Positions 1 to 9,744 of a stretch of 64,000 nucleotides of DNA are shown one piece after another (within the stretch, counting starts at the first letter, position 1; every line of letters begins with the position of its first letter). This stretch comes from Heterobilharzia americana (Eukaryota; Platyhelminthes; Trematoda; Strigeidida; Schistosomatidae). The translations under genes were made by a program, and so were the position numbers. The notes below the pieces were generated by a model that was given only the letters and a program-made list of their open reading frames with translations, had not been told where the DNA came from and ran no database searches. The stretch is taken from NCBI GenBank assembly GCA_944470555.2, contig OX104127.1:160369276-160433275 (forward strand), written 5' to 3'.

Positions 1-1556
1 GAAGCACCGAGAACAGGCGCAGGGACAACAACGGACATGCTCACACCACTACTGCAGAAGGTTTGCAAGGAAGGAAATGTACCTGCTAGTCTACTGGAAA
101 AAGGGCTACCTTGTCATAATCCCAGAGAAGGGAGACATAAGTGTTTGCAAGAACTGGTGCGGAATCTTGCTCCTGTCCACATCAAGCAAAATAATAAGCC
201 GCATCATCCTGGAGCAAAAAAAGGAAGCGCTAGATTCAAAATAAGAACGGGAACAGGCTGGATCCATGAAGAACAAATAATGTGCGAACCAAATTGCAAT
301 ACTACGCATCATCATAGAACAGAGTATAGAATGGCAGAGTGGTAACTCTCTACCTCAACTTCATCGACTTTGAAAAGGCCTTCGAAAGCGTCTACCGGGA
401 AGTAATTTGGCAGTTGCTCCTACACTATGGAATACCACAAATCTTTATCAACCCCATTCAACAGCCATATGAGGACGCCACATGCCAAGTGACTCATAAT
501 GGAAAGCTCATTGACTCTTTTGAAGTGGAGCGAAGACAAGAGTAAGTCAAGACTGACGCCTATTATCACCAATGATCTTCCTGATTGTGGTCGACTGGAT
601 CATGCAGCAAACCGTGAGGAGTGAGAAGAAAGGCATACGCTGGCTTGATCGAGCCTAGAGCCTAGACGATTTGGATTTCGCAGGTGATGATTTATGTCTA
701 ATGTCTTGTAGCAAAAACTCGAATATCTACAGGGGAAAACTAACAAGTTGACAGACGGGACTTTCTTCAAATGAATGTAGAAAAGACGGAGGTGATGAAG
801 ACACCCAACCAACAACAGCATTAACAACAAGGACCAATCATCATCAACGGTAGAAACTTAAAGTAAGCTGTCTCTTTCACCTACCTACCTACCTACTCAG
901 GCAGCATCGTTTCAACTACAGGGGGCGGCACAGACGAGGACATCTCAGCAGCCAGGATCGTAAAAGCAAGACAGGCTTTCATCAATCTGAAATCAGTGTA
1001 GCGATCCACTGCACTCCATCGAGCATAAAGTGTGAACAGCATCCAGATTTTTAACACCAATCCAGTCAAGTCAGTGCTTCTATGTGGTGGTTCAGCAACT
1101 TAGCGCGTTGTGAAAAGCATATCCAACAAACTACAGACATACATCAACACCTGCCGTCTGCGCTCACTCGATACTGAAGATCAGATGAGATGGCCAGAAG
1201 GAATAAGCAGCAAGGAACGCTGGCTGGCCTGGCAACGAACCAACCAAGAACCGATCACCCAACAAATCTGCGGAGGACGAAAGTGGAGATGGATTGGGCG
1301 TACAGTGAGAAGGCTGGTTGGGGACATCACATGCCAGGCCTGGGTGTCGAGTGGAATCCAAAGGGGAAACAACTATTCAGGTGTCCGAGGTGAGGGTGAC
1401 ATAAAAGAGATGGTGTGAGGAAGAAACGAGAGCTTCTGGGCAGTTGTAGAGGAAGGTTGAAAAGATTGCACAGAAGAGAGTAGAATGGAGGCGTGCTACT
1501 GAAGCCGTATGTTTCACTAGGAACCAAGGGAAAATCATAATAATAATAATAATAAG
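1..1556 (+). mobile_element. RTE-like LINE family A, copy A1 (broken, cut by window edge)
   Basis: This is the 3' two thirds of a non-LTR retrotransposon pseudogene. The first part matches the linker before the reverse transcriptase (LTPLLQKVCKEGNVP). An RT block near 351-545 contains FIDFEKAFESVYREVIW followed by the YEDATCQV stretch. Later pieces (about 1110-1420) match the C-terminal region seen in all other copies. Many stops and frameshifts separate the blocks, so no protein can be made. The 3' end is a short AAT repeat at about 1541-1556, typical of RTE-type tails. A small CCTA repeat expansion at about 882-896 sits where other copies read CACCTATCTAGG. The 5' part lies outside the window. 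RTE clade membership is inferred from the RT motifs and the microsatellite-like tail. Confidence 0.85.
340..560 (+). pseudogene. RT domain fragment of copy A1
   Basis: A short open stretch encodes reverse-transcriptase motif sequence: FIDFEKAFESV (the D of the polymerase A motif lies in FIDF) and then the helix ending in HNGKLIDSF. In sibling copies this is followed by EVKTG and GCLLSP; here the sequence breaks at GAGCGAAGACAAGAG. It is non-functional and serves only to identify the family. Confidence 0.8.
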
Positions 1557-1725
1557 CCATTGAATTCTGTGAAATACTGTAACCTCTGAAGAAAATGAAT
1601 ATTATTCTTTACATGTTGGTTCTTTTTTATGTAACTCATTTAAGAATAATACTGTTAACTCAGTGCTTCCCATGCAATTCAGATATCTAGGTATAAATCT
1701 TTTCAATAGTAACTTGTCGTCCAAC
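1557..1725. other. AT-rich spacer
   Basis: I see no gene or recognised repeat in this short spacer between A1 and A2. Confidence 0.5.
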
Positions 1726-2340
1726 AATTATGCAGAGGAAGAAAGTGGAGATTGATTGGGTATGCACTGAGAAGACCATTCGTAGACATCACGCATCAGG
1801 CCAGTTGCTCGAGTGGAATCCTAAGGAAAAACGATAAGTTGGGCGTGCGAGTTGAGGGTGGCATGGAGGAGATTATGTGAGGAAGAATTGAGAGCTCGAA
1901 AACCACTTCCAACGAACTGTAAACACTCATCAACAGATGCCTCCTACACTCACTCCATACTCAAGATCAGATCAGATGACAAGAATCATGAGAGTAAGCA
2001 ACAAAGAACTCTGGGAATGAACCAGAGAAGCAAGAACCTATCACCTAAGAAATATGCAGAAGAGGAATGTGGAGATGGATTGGATTAGATATACACTGAG
2101 AAGACCGATTGGAGACATCATGCGACAGGCCACTCACTGGAATGGAATTTGGAGGGGAAACGACGAGTTGGGTATCCGAGTTGAGGGTGACATTGAGGAG
2201 ATGATGTGGAGAAGAAATGAGAGCTTGTGGGCAGTGGTGGAGTGAGGTTCAGAAGACTGAATAAGACAGAATGTAATGGTTATGTGCTACTGAAGCCTTA
2301 TGTTCCCCTAGAAACCCAAGGGAGAAATAATAATAATAAA
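1726..2340 (+). mobile_element. LINE family A, copy A2: two 3' fragments in tandem
   Basis: From 1726 to about 1896 the sequence matches the last part of family A (CAGAGGAAGAAAGTGGAGAT through the GAGAGCTCG box). At about 1897 it jumps back upstream in the element (CCAACGAACTGTAAACA) and runs again to the full 3' end with an AATAATAAT tail at about 2325-2340. This is two head-to-tail 3' pieces, by tandem duplication or insertion of one copy beside another. No coding capacity remains. Confidence 0.75.
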
Positions 2341-2540
2341 TTATCTTCTATGCACTCAGTAGTAAGTTATTGAGGTGGAAAATACTTCGCTTGGTTGACG
2401 AATGAAAAGTTTTGTATATACATACTTGTAGTGTAAGATATCTCATGATTAACAAACGATGTTTGTCTTTATGAGAACTGATTGAATCTACTTAAGAAGA
2501 TTGACAATAAGTTTCACTTTTATACATGTTAGTTGGATGT
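2341..2540. other. unique AT-rich sequence
   Basis: No gene, RNA or repeat is recognised here. Confidence 0.4.
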
Positions 2541-2700
2541 AGGAAGCCCTGGACCCAGATTTCGTTCTTGTTTGCACTCACCAACAGTTCGTATATGCAG
2601 CCCCAGTGGAAGTGTTGTTCCACCTGAGATTTGAACCCATATCAGAGACCTTATCATGGTTACAGTAATAACGACCCATAACATTGAACCATATGTGATT
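2540..2700 (-). mobile_element. possible tRNA-like SINE fragment
   Basis: On the minus strand there is a box-B-like stretch GGGTTCAAATCTCAGG (about 2622-2637) with a weak box-A-like stretch upstream. This resembles the RNA polymerase III promoter of the SINEs elsewhere in the window, but the flanks do not clearly match S1, S2 or S3. A decayed SINE is the likeliest reading; chance similarity is possible. Confidence 0.3.
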
Positions 2701-2859
2701 TTACAGTCTTACATTTCGTTACTAGTTTTACTAAAGAAGTTGTCTGTTTTGTAGGAAGTTTCACGCACTTCCAGCATTACGTAATTTTTTGTTCTGTCGT
2801 TTTGACTTCTGTTGATCGCATGCGAGATGTATCCTCATACTATCTTCTTCACAGTCATA

Positions 2860-3065
2860 ATAATAAATTACATCATTGTCTCATTCTTTCTTGTTCTCTT
2901 CCCACAACTTTAAAGCACTTTTGGGTACTATCTCCCTTATTTCCTTATCTCTCATTTTGGCGCATTCTCTCTTGATGTGTTGATATGAGGAGTGGCAACT
3001 TGAACCGTTACGCCGTAGAAATGTCATATGCCACGTTCATATCAACTGACTACATAAGTGTTCCT
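2860..3065 (+). repeat. dispersed repeat D, partial (LINE B 3' region or LTR-like)
   Basis: A pyrimidine-rich tract (CATTGTCTCATTCTTTCTTG onward) is followed by GATATGAGGAGTGGCAAC and CCGTTACGCCGTAGAAAT. The same order occurs at 56750-56970 and at 61280-61420, the latter directly downstream of the family B C-terminal coding fragment. This suggests that the repeat includes the LINE B 3' region. Confidence 0.5.
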
Positions 3066-3385
3066 TCTGAAATTCAATTAAGGCTCATTTTATTCTTCAT
3101 TTATTTACACTTTAATTAACCTACACACTTATCTCTCCCTCCACCGTCCCTCTTTTTTTCCACAGTTATAAATCTTCAAAGAAAGAATGATTATTTCCAG
3201 TTGAGAGTTACGCCGAAGATACATTAACTTGACAAATGAGATCAGAAAGTACTTGAAACTGTTATTACTTTCAATAAGTACTTGAAAATTACCCATGAAA
3301 TGTTCAAGGCAAACGTTATTTTCTTTTGTTTGTTTGTGATGGTGTGAAGCATCTCAGCTTCTTATATCGTAACGTTACAGCAGAA
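3066..3385. other. AT-rich spacer
   Basis: No gene or recognised repeat is seen. Confidence 0.4.
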
Positions 3386-3389
3386 AGAA

Positions 3390-3582
3390 ACATGAACGAC
3401 TGGATTCCCACCCAGCGGCTGGCTTGTTGATAACGTGCTGTCCACTAGAACAGGAAGTCATAGATTTGATCCCTGGCTGGTCATGGGTGCGCACTGCTGA
3501 AGAGCTGAAGAAACTGCTGTCCGGTGATCCCAGGTTTTCACTTTTCGTCCAGTTGATGTCAGTCCATGATGAATCCCATTGT
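3390..3582 (+). mobile_element. S2 hammerhead element, right half (tRNA-like core plus right terminus)
   Basis: It contains a decayed tRNA-like promoter (GGCTTGTTGATAAC as box A and AGATTTGATCCCTGG as box B), a damaged hammerhead block at 3488-3532, and the S2 right terminus ending in GATGTCAGTCCATGATGAAT. The order matches the copies at 36040-36235 and 57552-58010. The LINE A3 tail abuts its right edge. Confidence 0.65.
3488..3532 (+). ncRNA. decayed hammerhead ribozyme (S2 type)
   Basis: Core bases CTGAAGA and GAAA and a GTC cleavage triplet are present, and stem I can form between GCACTG and CGGTG with a wobble pair. Stem II has collapsed to a few bases by deletion compared with the copy at 12399-12452, so self-cleavage is unlikely. 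Confidence 0.5.
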
Positions 3583-4985
3583 TTTTTTTCCGCTTGGGTT
3601 CCTAGTGGAACATAGAGCTTCAGTAACATGCCTCCATTGAACTTTGTTCTCCGCAGTCATTTAAACCTGATGCCTAGACTGCACACAAGCTCTCATTTCT
3701 TCCTCACATCTTCTTCTCTATGTCACACTCACCTTGGACATTTAACTCGTCATTTCCCATTTGCATTCCACTCAAGAGACTGGCCAGGTGCGTTATGTCT
3801 CCAATCGGCCTTCTCAGTATATGCCAAATCCAATCCATCTCCAAATTCCTTCCTCTGCATATTTGTTGGGTGATAAGTTCTTGGTTGGTTCGTTCCCAGC
3901 CACAGTGAGTTCCTTGTTGCTTATTCTTTTTGGCCATGTGGTCTTTGATATCGAGCGTAGAAGGCAGCTGTTGATGAATGTCTGTAGTTTGTTGAAAATA
4001 GTTTTCGTGATGTGTCCAGTAGTCTGCGTCTCCACTTTCTTGAGGTTGTGATAAAGTCTGTCTGATTTTTAGTGTGTCCAACTGGTGAAGTCTATGCCAC
4101 CTTGTGAATATCCTTGTGTTTGCACACACTGCCACCAATCACCAATTCGTTGACTGCGCAGAAGTCTGCAAATAATTCTCCATTCTCGATCATTTCACCG
4201 AGCGCTTCTCGACCCATGGTAAGTTCTCTTCTTGTGTTGTCCGCTCCCAGTGTGGCATTCATGTCACCCCGCCCATTAGACTTTTGATGTTGCCATCTGT
4301 GGTGGGGTCTTGTTCAGTATTGATTGTAGTTGTCTGTAGAGTTCCTTCTTCTCTTGGTCTACATTATTTTTAGGTGCATACACTAGCGCAGCATTGTATT
4401 ATTGTGACTTTCCTTCCTTTTGAGTTGAACCCTGCTATCATGATCCTAGAGAAGATTGGTTCCCACTTCATGAGAGCCATCGATGCTCCCCGGGACATCA
4501 TGATACTCAATCCCAAACTCAGTGTGCTGTGCTCCTGGTTGTCGTCTGGGTGACAGTATCTGAGTAGATTATCGATTCTCCAGTTGACAGTTTGAAGAGT
4601 CCACTTCCATTCCATCTGCTTTCACAGATTCCAGGTACTTCCATGCTATACCTTCTCATCTCTTCTGCAATCTGGGCAGCCATGCTAGGTTCATACATGA
4701 TGCGGACATTCTATGTCCTCATCCTCACTTTCGCTTTCATCGAGAGGACGGAAAACACATCGGCCAATTGGCTTCCCGAAGGCTGAAACCAACCGGAGTC
4801 ATTTCTCTTCTCCGATTCCAACTAGGAATAAGTTTGTTTTTATGTTTTATATTTTGTTTGTGATTTGAAGTTTCGTTAGCGGTTGGATTTGTTTTCCGGG
4901 ATAGGGTTGCTAGCCCTATGTCTAACCTTCCTTCTTTACCCGGGTTTGGGACCGGCTAGTAACTAGTGAACTAGTTAACCAGGCG
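3583..4985 (-). mobile_element. LINE family A, copy A3: both ends present, RT deleted
   Basis: Read on the minus strand, the copy starts at about 4985 with the family 5' end (CCTGGTTAACTAGTTCACTA) and the CCCGGG box. It contains the start of the endonuclease ORF and endonuclease pieces to about 4080 (the region matching FVAFND and HKDIH in sibling A13). It then jumps to the 3' part (about 4060 to 3583), ending at CCTAGGAACCC. The whole reverse transcriptase is missing. Stops and frameshifts occur throughout. The internal deletion makes it a non-autonomous derivative. Confidence 0.8.
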
Positions 4986-5685
4986 TGGTTGATAAAATCC
5001 AACCTGAAACCAACTAATAAACTTCCAAAAGCCTTGAGATAGAAACATAAACAGTTTATCGTTATCAAAAGAAAAGTGGTTTTCAAAATGTAGTCTTTAC
5101 GAAAACATGATATTTACATTAAGCGTTAGCAAACCAACTCCCAAGTTGAAATTAATCAGGATTTTCAACACTTATAAGTTGATGATGTCCTTTTTCTCCA
5201 GGTGTAGACCTACTTAGCTCATCTACAAAATACTTCAGTCTATTCCTGCCTTCTAATATATAGGAAATAATGACGATACTTTGATCTTTGATGTAATTCA
5301 ATGAAATAGAGGAGATGTTGGATTCTGTGGGGGCATTAAAAAATTAGGCGGAGTTGATGAAAAGTGATCATTGCATAGGTGAAAAAATCTATAACCCCTT
5401 TCTTAACAGCGCATAATCAATTCAAGACATTCTAGATCATGAGGATTGTGAATCATATAATATTGAAATAGTTTTAGTCGCCATTTCATATGATTTTCCG
5501 GTCACTTACAAATTTGGATGAAAAGATATTTTTGTTTATTGGTTACAGTTTCTCTTTCGATTTAGAGTCACTAAATTACATGTGGTGCACTTTGGTAATC
5601 CTTTGCCAAAAGTAGGTAAAAATCATGCATTAACTGCTTCCCAGACTCCGAACATCTCCTCTTAAGATCCTTTGGATGAGTAATA
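4986..5685. other. unique AT-rich sequence
   Basis: No coding exon, RNA gene or family repeat is recognised in this stretch of about 700 bases. Confidence 0.4.
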
Positions 5686-5689
5686 CATT

Positions 5690-5965
5690 AATCATACTGA
5701 GTGATAAATGAAGGTGAAATGGAGGGGGCTTCGAACCAGCTTTCATCGAAGTACCAACTCAGTGTCCTTCCTAAATGAGCTACGAGATCCGTCTGCTGCA
5801 ATCAGATGAAATCTTTGGCAACTGAAGTAACCTGATTAGCAGTTGGATTTCATAGCTCAATTGGTAACTCATTTAACCGGCAACACAGAGACGGGTGATC
5901 CCAACCCTCCTACTACTCAGACTTCCCTTTCACTTTATCAAACAACAACTCCCCAAAATATTGTC
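5690..5965. mobile_element. S3 tRNA-like SINE, inverted pair
   Basis: The left part on the minus strand reads GTAGCTCATTTAGG (box A) and CTGGTTCGAAGCCC (box B). The right part on the plus strand reads CATAGCTCAATTGGTAAC, followed by a weak box B (GGTGATCCCAACC). Two tRNA-like heads in opposite orientation within 280 bases suggest a head-to-head SINE pair. The phrase GCAGTTGGATTTCATAGCTC recurs as GCAGTTGGGTTTCACAGCTC at 39460-39479. Confidence 0.5.
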
Positions 5966-6380
5966 ATTGGATAAACGTTCTACTTGATTTTTTCATACAA
6001 CGAAAGTTTTATTCACATTATCTATTGAACAATGAGATCATGATAAAACGACTTTATAAGCTGGATACTTTTTGAAGTCACTTGTGTGCACCACTGGGTA
6101 TTTTAGAAGTTAGGCTAAGGGCCAATTCAATTCGTGCTAGTTTTCTAAACTCCTACATATGATCTTGATTTAAGATGGAAACCATATAGTAATCAATCAG
6201 ATATTCTGGAGTCTGGGATTAGAAGCAGACGTTTTCAGAAACTATTTTCAGTAGCTTAAAAATGAATTAAACTTCGTGAAAATGCTCTGGGGACATGAAA
6301 CGTGGATGGGATAATCAAGTCTCAGATTTAAGATATCAATAGCTTCTTCCAAGAGGATTATACCCGACGAGAAAGTCATG
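5966..6380. other. unique sequence
   Basis: No gene or recognised element is seen. Confidence 0.4.
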
Positions 6381-6384
6381 ACTA

Positions 6385-6545
6385 AAGCGCCTGGAGGATA
6401 ACTCTATTTGATTAAGGGGTGATGATAACTCAGTGATTGTCTAACTGGGAACATCAGTGAATAGTGAAATGCAAGTATATACGGCTGACGAGAAGAAAAC
6501 AGGACGAAACTCAAGTCATAGATTCCAGTCTTAACCGTCACTGAC
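6385..6545 (+). mobile_element. S1 (Sm-alpha-like) SINE, decayed
   Basis: The segment from GGGAACATCAGTG (about 6448) through TATACGGCTGACGAG to ATAGATTCCAG follows the S1 consensus seen at 22471-22778 (GGGAACAACATCACTC, TACATCCAGCTGACGAG, CTGGATTCC). The tRNA-like head is barely recognisable. Confidence 0.55.
6478..6528 (+). ncRNA. decayed hammerhead ribozyme (S1 type)
   Basis: Core CTGACGA and GAAA and a GTC triplet are present. The 5' side of stem II is changed (GAAG instead of GTCC), so it no longer pairs with AGGAC, and stem I is also damaged. It is probably inactive. Confidence 0.55.
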
Positions 6546-6955
6546 CAAATCTCATCTTAATGTTCATTGTTTACTTATGTTGATAACTGCCTTCGAATGT
6601 TCATCCAGCATTTGGAAAGTTCTGACAAGTGCGCTTGTAAAAAGTCTTCTTCCTTTGAGATATAAAGTACTGTCATTTGGATTTATGTGTATTAGTGTGT
6701 AGGTGTTTAGGGTTGATAAAGAAAAGTAGGTCATTAGTTCACTTTCGATTGGTCAGTAAAATCAAATAAGGTTCAGAAAACGTCATACCCAATGCTTACG
6801 TAATCTCTTTGTTCTCACTCTTTGTTGATGATTTTTGTCTACCAAACACAATGTAGATGAGAATCGAATTTTTATGATATTCGTAAGCTTATCGTTTATA
6901 CATCCTTAATAGGAAGCTGACCAAATCAAAATCAGCATTCCAAGTCATAAGTCAC
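6546..6955. other. unique sequence
   Basis: No gene or recognised repeat is seen. Confidence 0.4.
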
Positions 6956-6959
6956 TAAA

Positions 6960-7140
6960 GTAGAAGTTATAGATTTTAACCTTGTTTCACATTACTATGT
7001 GGGAGGGAAAATCTTATGGGATAATTTCGTCCCTCAGTTGACCAATCAGAATAAGCATCCAACTTATGACCTAGTGGCTTCATTTTCTGAGGAAAAATTG
7101 TATATAAATGTGCTTTTTGTCAAATAAAGTTGTCTTTACA
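6960..7140 (+). repeat. dispersed repeat D, promoter/poly(A)-like end
   Basis: The block TAGTGGCTTCATTTTC, then GTATATAAATG, then TTGTCAAATAAAGTTGTCTT matches 57024-57078 in the same order. A TATA-like box about 25 bases before AATAAA resembles the U3-R part of an LTR or pseudo-LTR. It could also be a LINE 3' end. Confidence 0.45.
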
Positions 7141-7490
7141 ATATTGGAACGTTACGGATGTCCAGTTCTCCCAGATTTGAAATGTTTGTCCAAATAATGT
7201 CAATCCGTGATTAATACCACACTGAAACCGGGAAACCCTCCGAAACTGGCAAACGAAATATGCTTCATTGTTAGATTTTTCCAAGATAGCGGCAGTTTTG
7301 CAAACTTGCCTAAATGATATGGATTGACGACTGAAGAATAAATATAAAGCTGTTTTGCAAAGGAATTCAACTTGATTTGAGCTAAGAAGTCCTCGCTGGA
7401 CGGGACGTGTTATTATAGTCAACTGATGGTTAGGTATGATGTACTTGTATGAAGGGCGGATAAAATCCTGGATGACTGCATTCAAGGCAA
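7141..7490. other. unrecognised sequence with a chance minus-strand ORF
   Basis: A 121-codon minus-strand ORF (7120-7485) spans this stretch. Its product has no recognised motif and overlaps repeat D, so I do not treat it as a gene. Confidence 0.3.
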
Positions 7491-7497
7491 TACGTAG

Positions 7498-7645
7498 TCA
7501 GTAAGCAGGTCTCTGAGCTTAGGTGGTAGAGTGCTAAGTGGGTAATCTAAAGGGCACTAGTTCAAATTCTGCCTCGAACCAGGTTTTTGTTCCACTTTTA
7601 CTCATCGCCCACTATCTGAAAGACTTTTCTGTTTTTCTTCAATCC
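7498..7645 (+). mobile_element. S3-like tRNA SINE
   Basis: GAGCTTAGGTGGTAGAGTG resembles box A, and AGTTCAAATTCTGCC about 45 bases later resembles box B. The spacing fits a tRNA-derived Pol III promoter. No acceptor stem or CCA end is seen, so it is not a real tRNA gene. Confidence 0.5.
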
Positions 7646-7724
7646 ATTGGATTTATGTAGAATAAAAATTATTTCACCTTACAAAGTATTTTAAAACGAA
7701 ACTTACACCAGTCATTCTTACATC

Positions 7725-8565
7725 AACTGAACTCTAGATCTCTCAGTAACAAGTTCAGCTGAGAAAAAGAAACGGATAAAGGGGAACTGCAAGTCCTTGA
7801 TTGTCTTGTTAAGCGGAAAGGAAATGGATATTTAGGTGTAACCACTTTCAGGAAAACAATGCATTCGAACAACTTCAATGCATCACATCCATATAATGTG
7901 AAAGTTTCTATTGTCTCCAGTCTTTTAAGGAGAATACACACTCTAGTAACGGATGAAAATAAAGGAGTTAATGAATAAAAATATATGTGGACAAGATACT
8001 TAGAATGAATAATTATCCGGTAAAATTCATTCGAAAAGTAGAAAGTAACATTAAATTAGATCGTAAAATTACTCCAAAATCATGGGCCTTAACAACAATT
8101 GTCACACATAGGATGAGATTAGGAGAGTGCTCAACAAATACAATATCATCAGAGTGTTCTACAGAACATCAAACATACTGCAGAGCACCTCAGCTTATTC
8201 GAAGGACAAGATCCCTCTAGATTCACCATCTAATTGTGTTTATAAAATAAAATACTCAGACTATGATGTCAATATACATAGGACAAACTTCCCATGAAGT
8301 CGAAATTAGGTAAAAATGAACACTGAACAGCTCCCACCTGATCCTTTAGAAATCCAGTAGAACTGGAAACACATCAACCATACGTCTACATGTCATGATT
8401 TCAGATCACAAAGTCGACTTTGATTATATCGAAATTATTATTCAGAAATGTGGCTTTATAGATTATAAAGAATGTCTCATAATAGAACCTCTTCATATAC
8501 AGAGTGGAATCATAATTGTCTAAATAGGAAGGAATAAGAGAGTAAAAGATAGTTAGTTTCACTTG
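7725..8565 (+). mobile_element. Penelope-like element P1 (RT end plus GIY-YIG)
   Basis: One frame from about 7790 to 7975 encodes CLVKRKGNGYLGVTTFRK and then VSIVSSLLRRIHTLVTDEN, the typical end of a PLE reverse transcriptase. A second block (7987-8220) encodes the linker LDRKITPKSW-type region. The GIY-YIG nuclease core follows at about 8228-8310: CVYKIKY in one frame and, after a one-base shift, YIGQTS. Downstream pieces match the continued nuclease domain to about 8565. Several stops and frameshifts make it a pseudogene. Its protein is clearly different from P2-P4, so it is a separate PLE lineage. Low-identity PLE assignment rests on these motifs. Confidence 0.75.
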
Positions 8566-8865
8566 GTGTCAACCCACTTCCACCTACTCACATAACCAAC
8601 ATATATCAAGGCGATATGAACTATCACCAGTACATGTATGTACATACAAATACCAATCTGTAATTCATACATAACACACTACAAGTGGACATCATCTTTA
8701 ATCCACAATGCTGACGACGCAGAATCATTCATAGAGAAGAAGACTAGTCAAGTTATGATATACAAGCGTGGAGGATAATGTAAATTCGTGTTTACTATAA
8801 CTTTGATAATGAATATCATTTATCCAGTACCTAAAGTTTTTCAAAGCATCAAATCCTAACTTGTA
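8566..8865. other. unrecognised sequence
   Basis: No gene or recognised repeat is seen. Confidence 0.4.
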
Positions 8866-8871
8866 TAGTAA

Positions 8872-9005
8872 TGATGGGTAGTGGCTAGCAGTGGAATTCA
8901 GGATGCACATTTCGTCCTATTTGGGACTCGTCAGCTGATGCCAACAGAAACTGATCAATTCGGTCAAATCAACGACGGTGTAATACAAATAATAACACTA
9001 AATCC
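8872..9005. mobile_element. S1 SINE hybrid: minus-strand hammerhead arm joined to a plus-strand tail
   Basis: 8872-8942 is the S1 hammerhead arm on the minus strand. From about 8943 the sequence is the S1 tail on the plus strand (ACTGATCAATTCGGTC, GACGGTGTAATACAAATA). In the intact head-to-head pair at 22315-22778 these two parts are the outer ends, so this copy looks like that pair with everything between removed. Confidence 0.65.
8893..8942 (-). ncRNA. hammerhead ribozyme (S1, Sm-alpha type), core intact
   Basis: On the minus strand the order is stem I strand GCATCAG, core CTGACGA, stem II GTCC with loop CAAATA and GGAC, core GAAA, the tiny stem III TGTGCA, cleavage triplet ATC, then CTGAATTCC. 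All invariant core bases are present. Stem I pairs only about four bases because CTGGAT became CTGAAT. The short stem III is known from schistosome SINE hammerheads, which may act best as dimers. Confidence 0.8.
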
Positions 9006-9119
9006 TAACTTTGTTTGTATATCTGAAAATGGATAATTACATTTCAGGCATTTCGAGAAATTCACTAAAGGAAATTAGTCCGTTTACTGTAAAACGTCAG
9101 CCATCATTTATTAGTGTTA

Positions 9120-9690
9120 AACAGATTTTCAGATTCAGATTTGTTGTTTGAGGGAAGAAGGCTGTTAGTCTATACCAATCCCTTTCCAGTAAATTTCTGT
9201 GCTTGTCCAAATCGCCCTTAGAACCGGTCACTTGATGATGTGAACATCACTTCTTCTGGGAGTCAATTCCAAGAGTTGATAACTAGACTCTGTTGAGACC
9301 ATGTTCTCTTCTTCTTGCTTTTTTAGCCTCCTACTATGTTCTCTGAGGTGTTCCGATCTAATGGGAAGGAAAGGAGAAGATAGATCAGGTCCAAAGTCAT
9401 TTCTTAGACACTTGTATAGAATGATTAAGTCTCCTCTCTGTCCACGATAGGATAAAGTGAAGAGGTTCAGCTCTTTAAGTCGATCTTCATAGATGAGGCC
9501 AGCAATCGCAAAGATCATACGATTTGCTGCCCTCTGAACTCTTTCTAGAAGGTCTGCATCACCTTACAGACAAGAATTAGCCACCTGTGTACAATTTTCT
9601 AAATTACACCTAACTATGGATGGATATAAGTTGCTGAACATATCTCCACTAATTTTTGTAAACATCCTACGTTCGATAAAAGATTCAGCC
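9120..9690 (-). mobile_element. CR1-like LINE, C-terminal fragment
   Basis: A 96-codon open stretch (9228-9518) encodes YEDRLKELNLFTLSYRGQRG and then DLIILYK, the conserved C-terminal box of CR1/Jockey-group reverse transcriptases, preceded in the same strand by RAANR. Further minus-strand pieces on each side extend the match to about 9690 and 9120. There is no start, no RT catalytic part and no clear tail, so this is a fragment of a dead element. Confidence 0.75.
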
Positions 9691-9744
9691 CATTTCAACT
9701 AGAAGAATAACCATCGACTGCATCAGATGTATCGCATACTTTAG

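Noticed and set aside
3704..4138. 144-codon minus-strand ORF
   Set aside because: It is read-through of the LINE A3 3' part across the deletion junction, not a gene.
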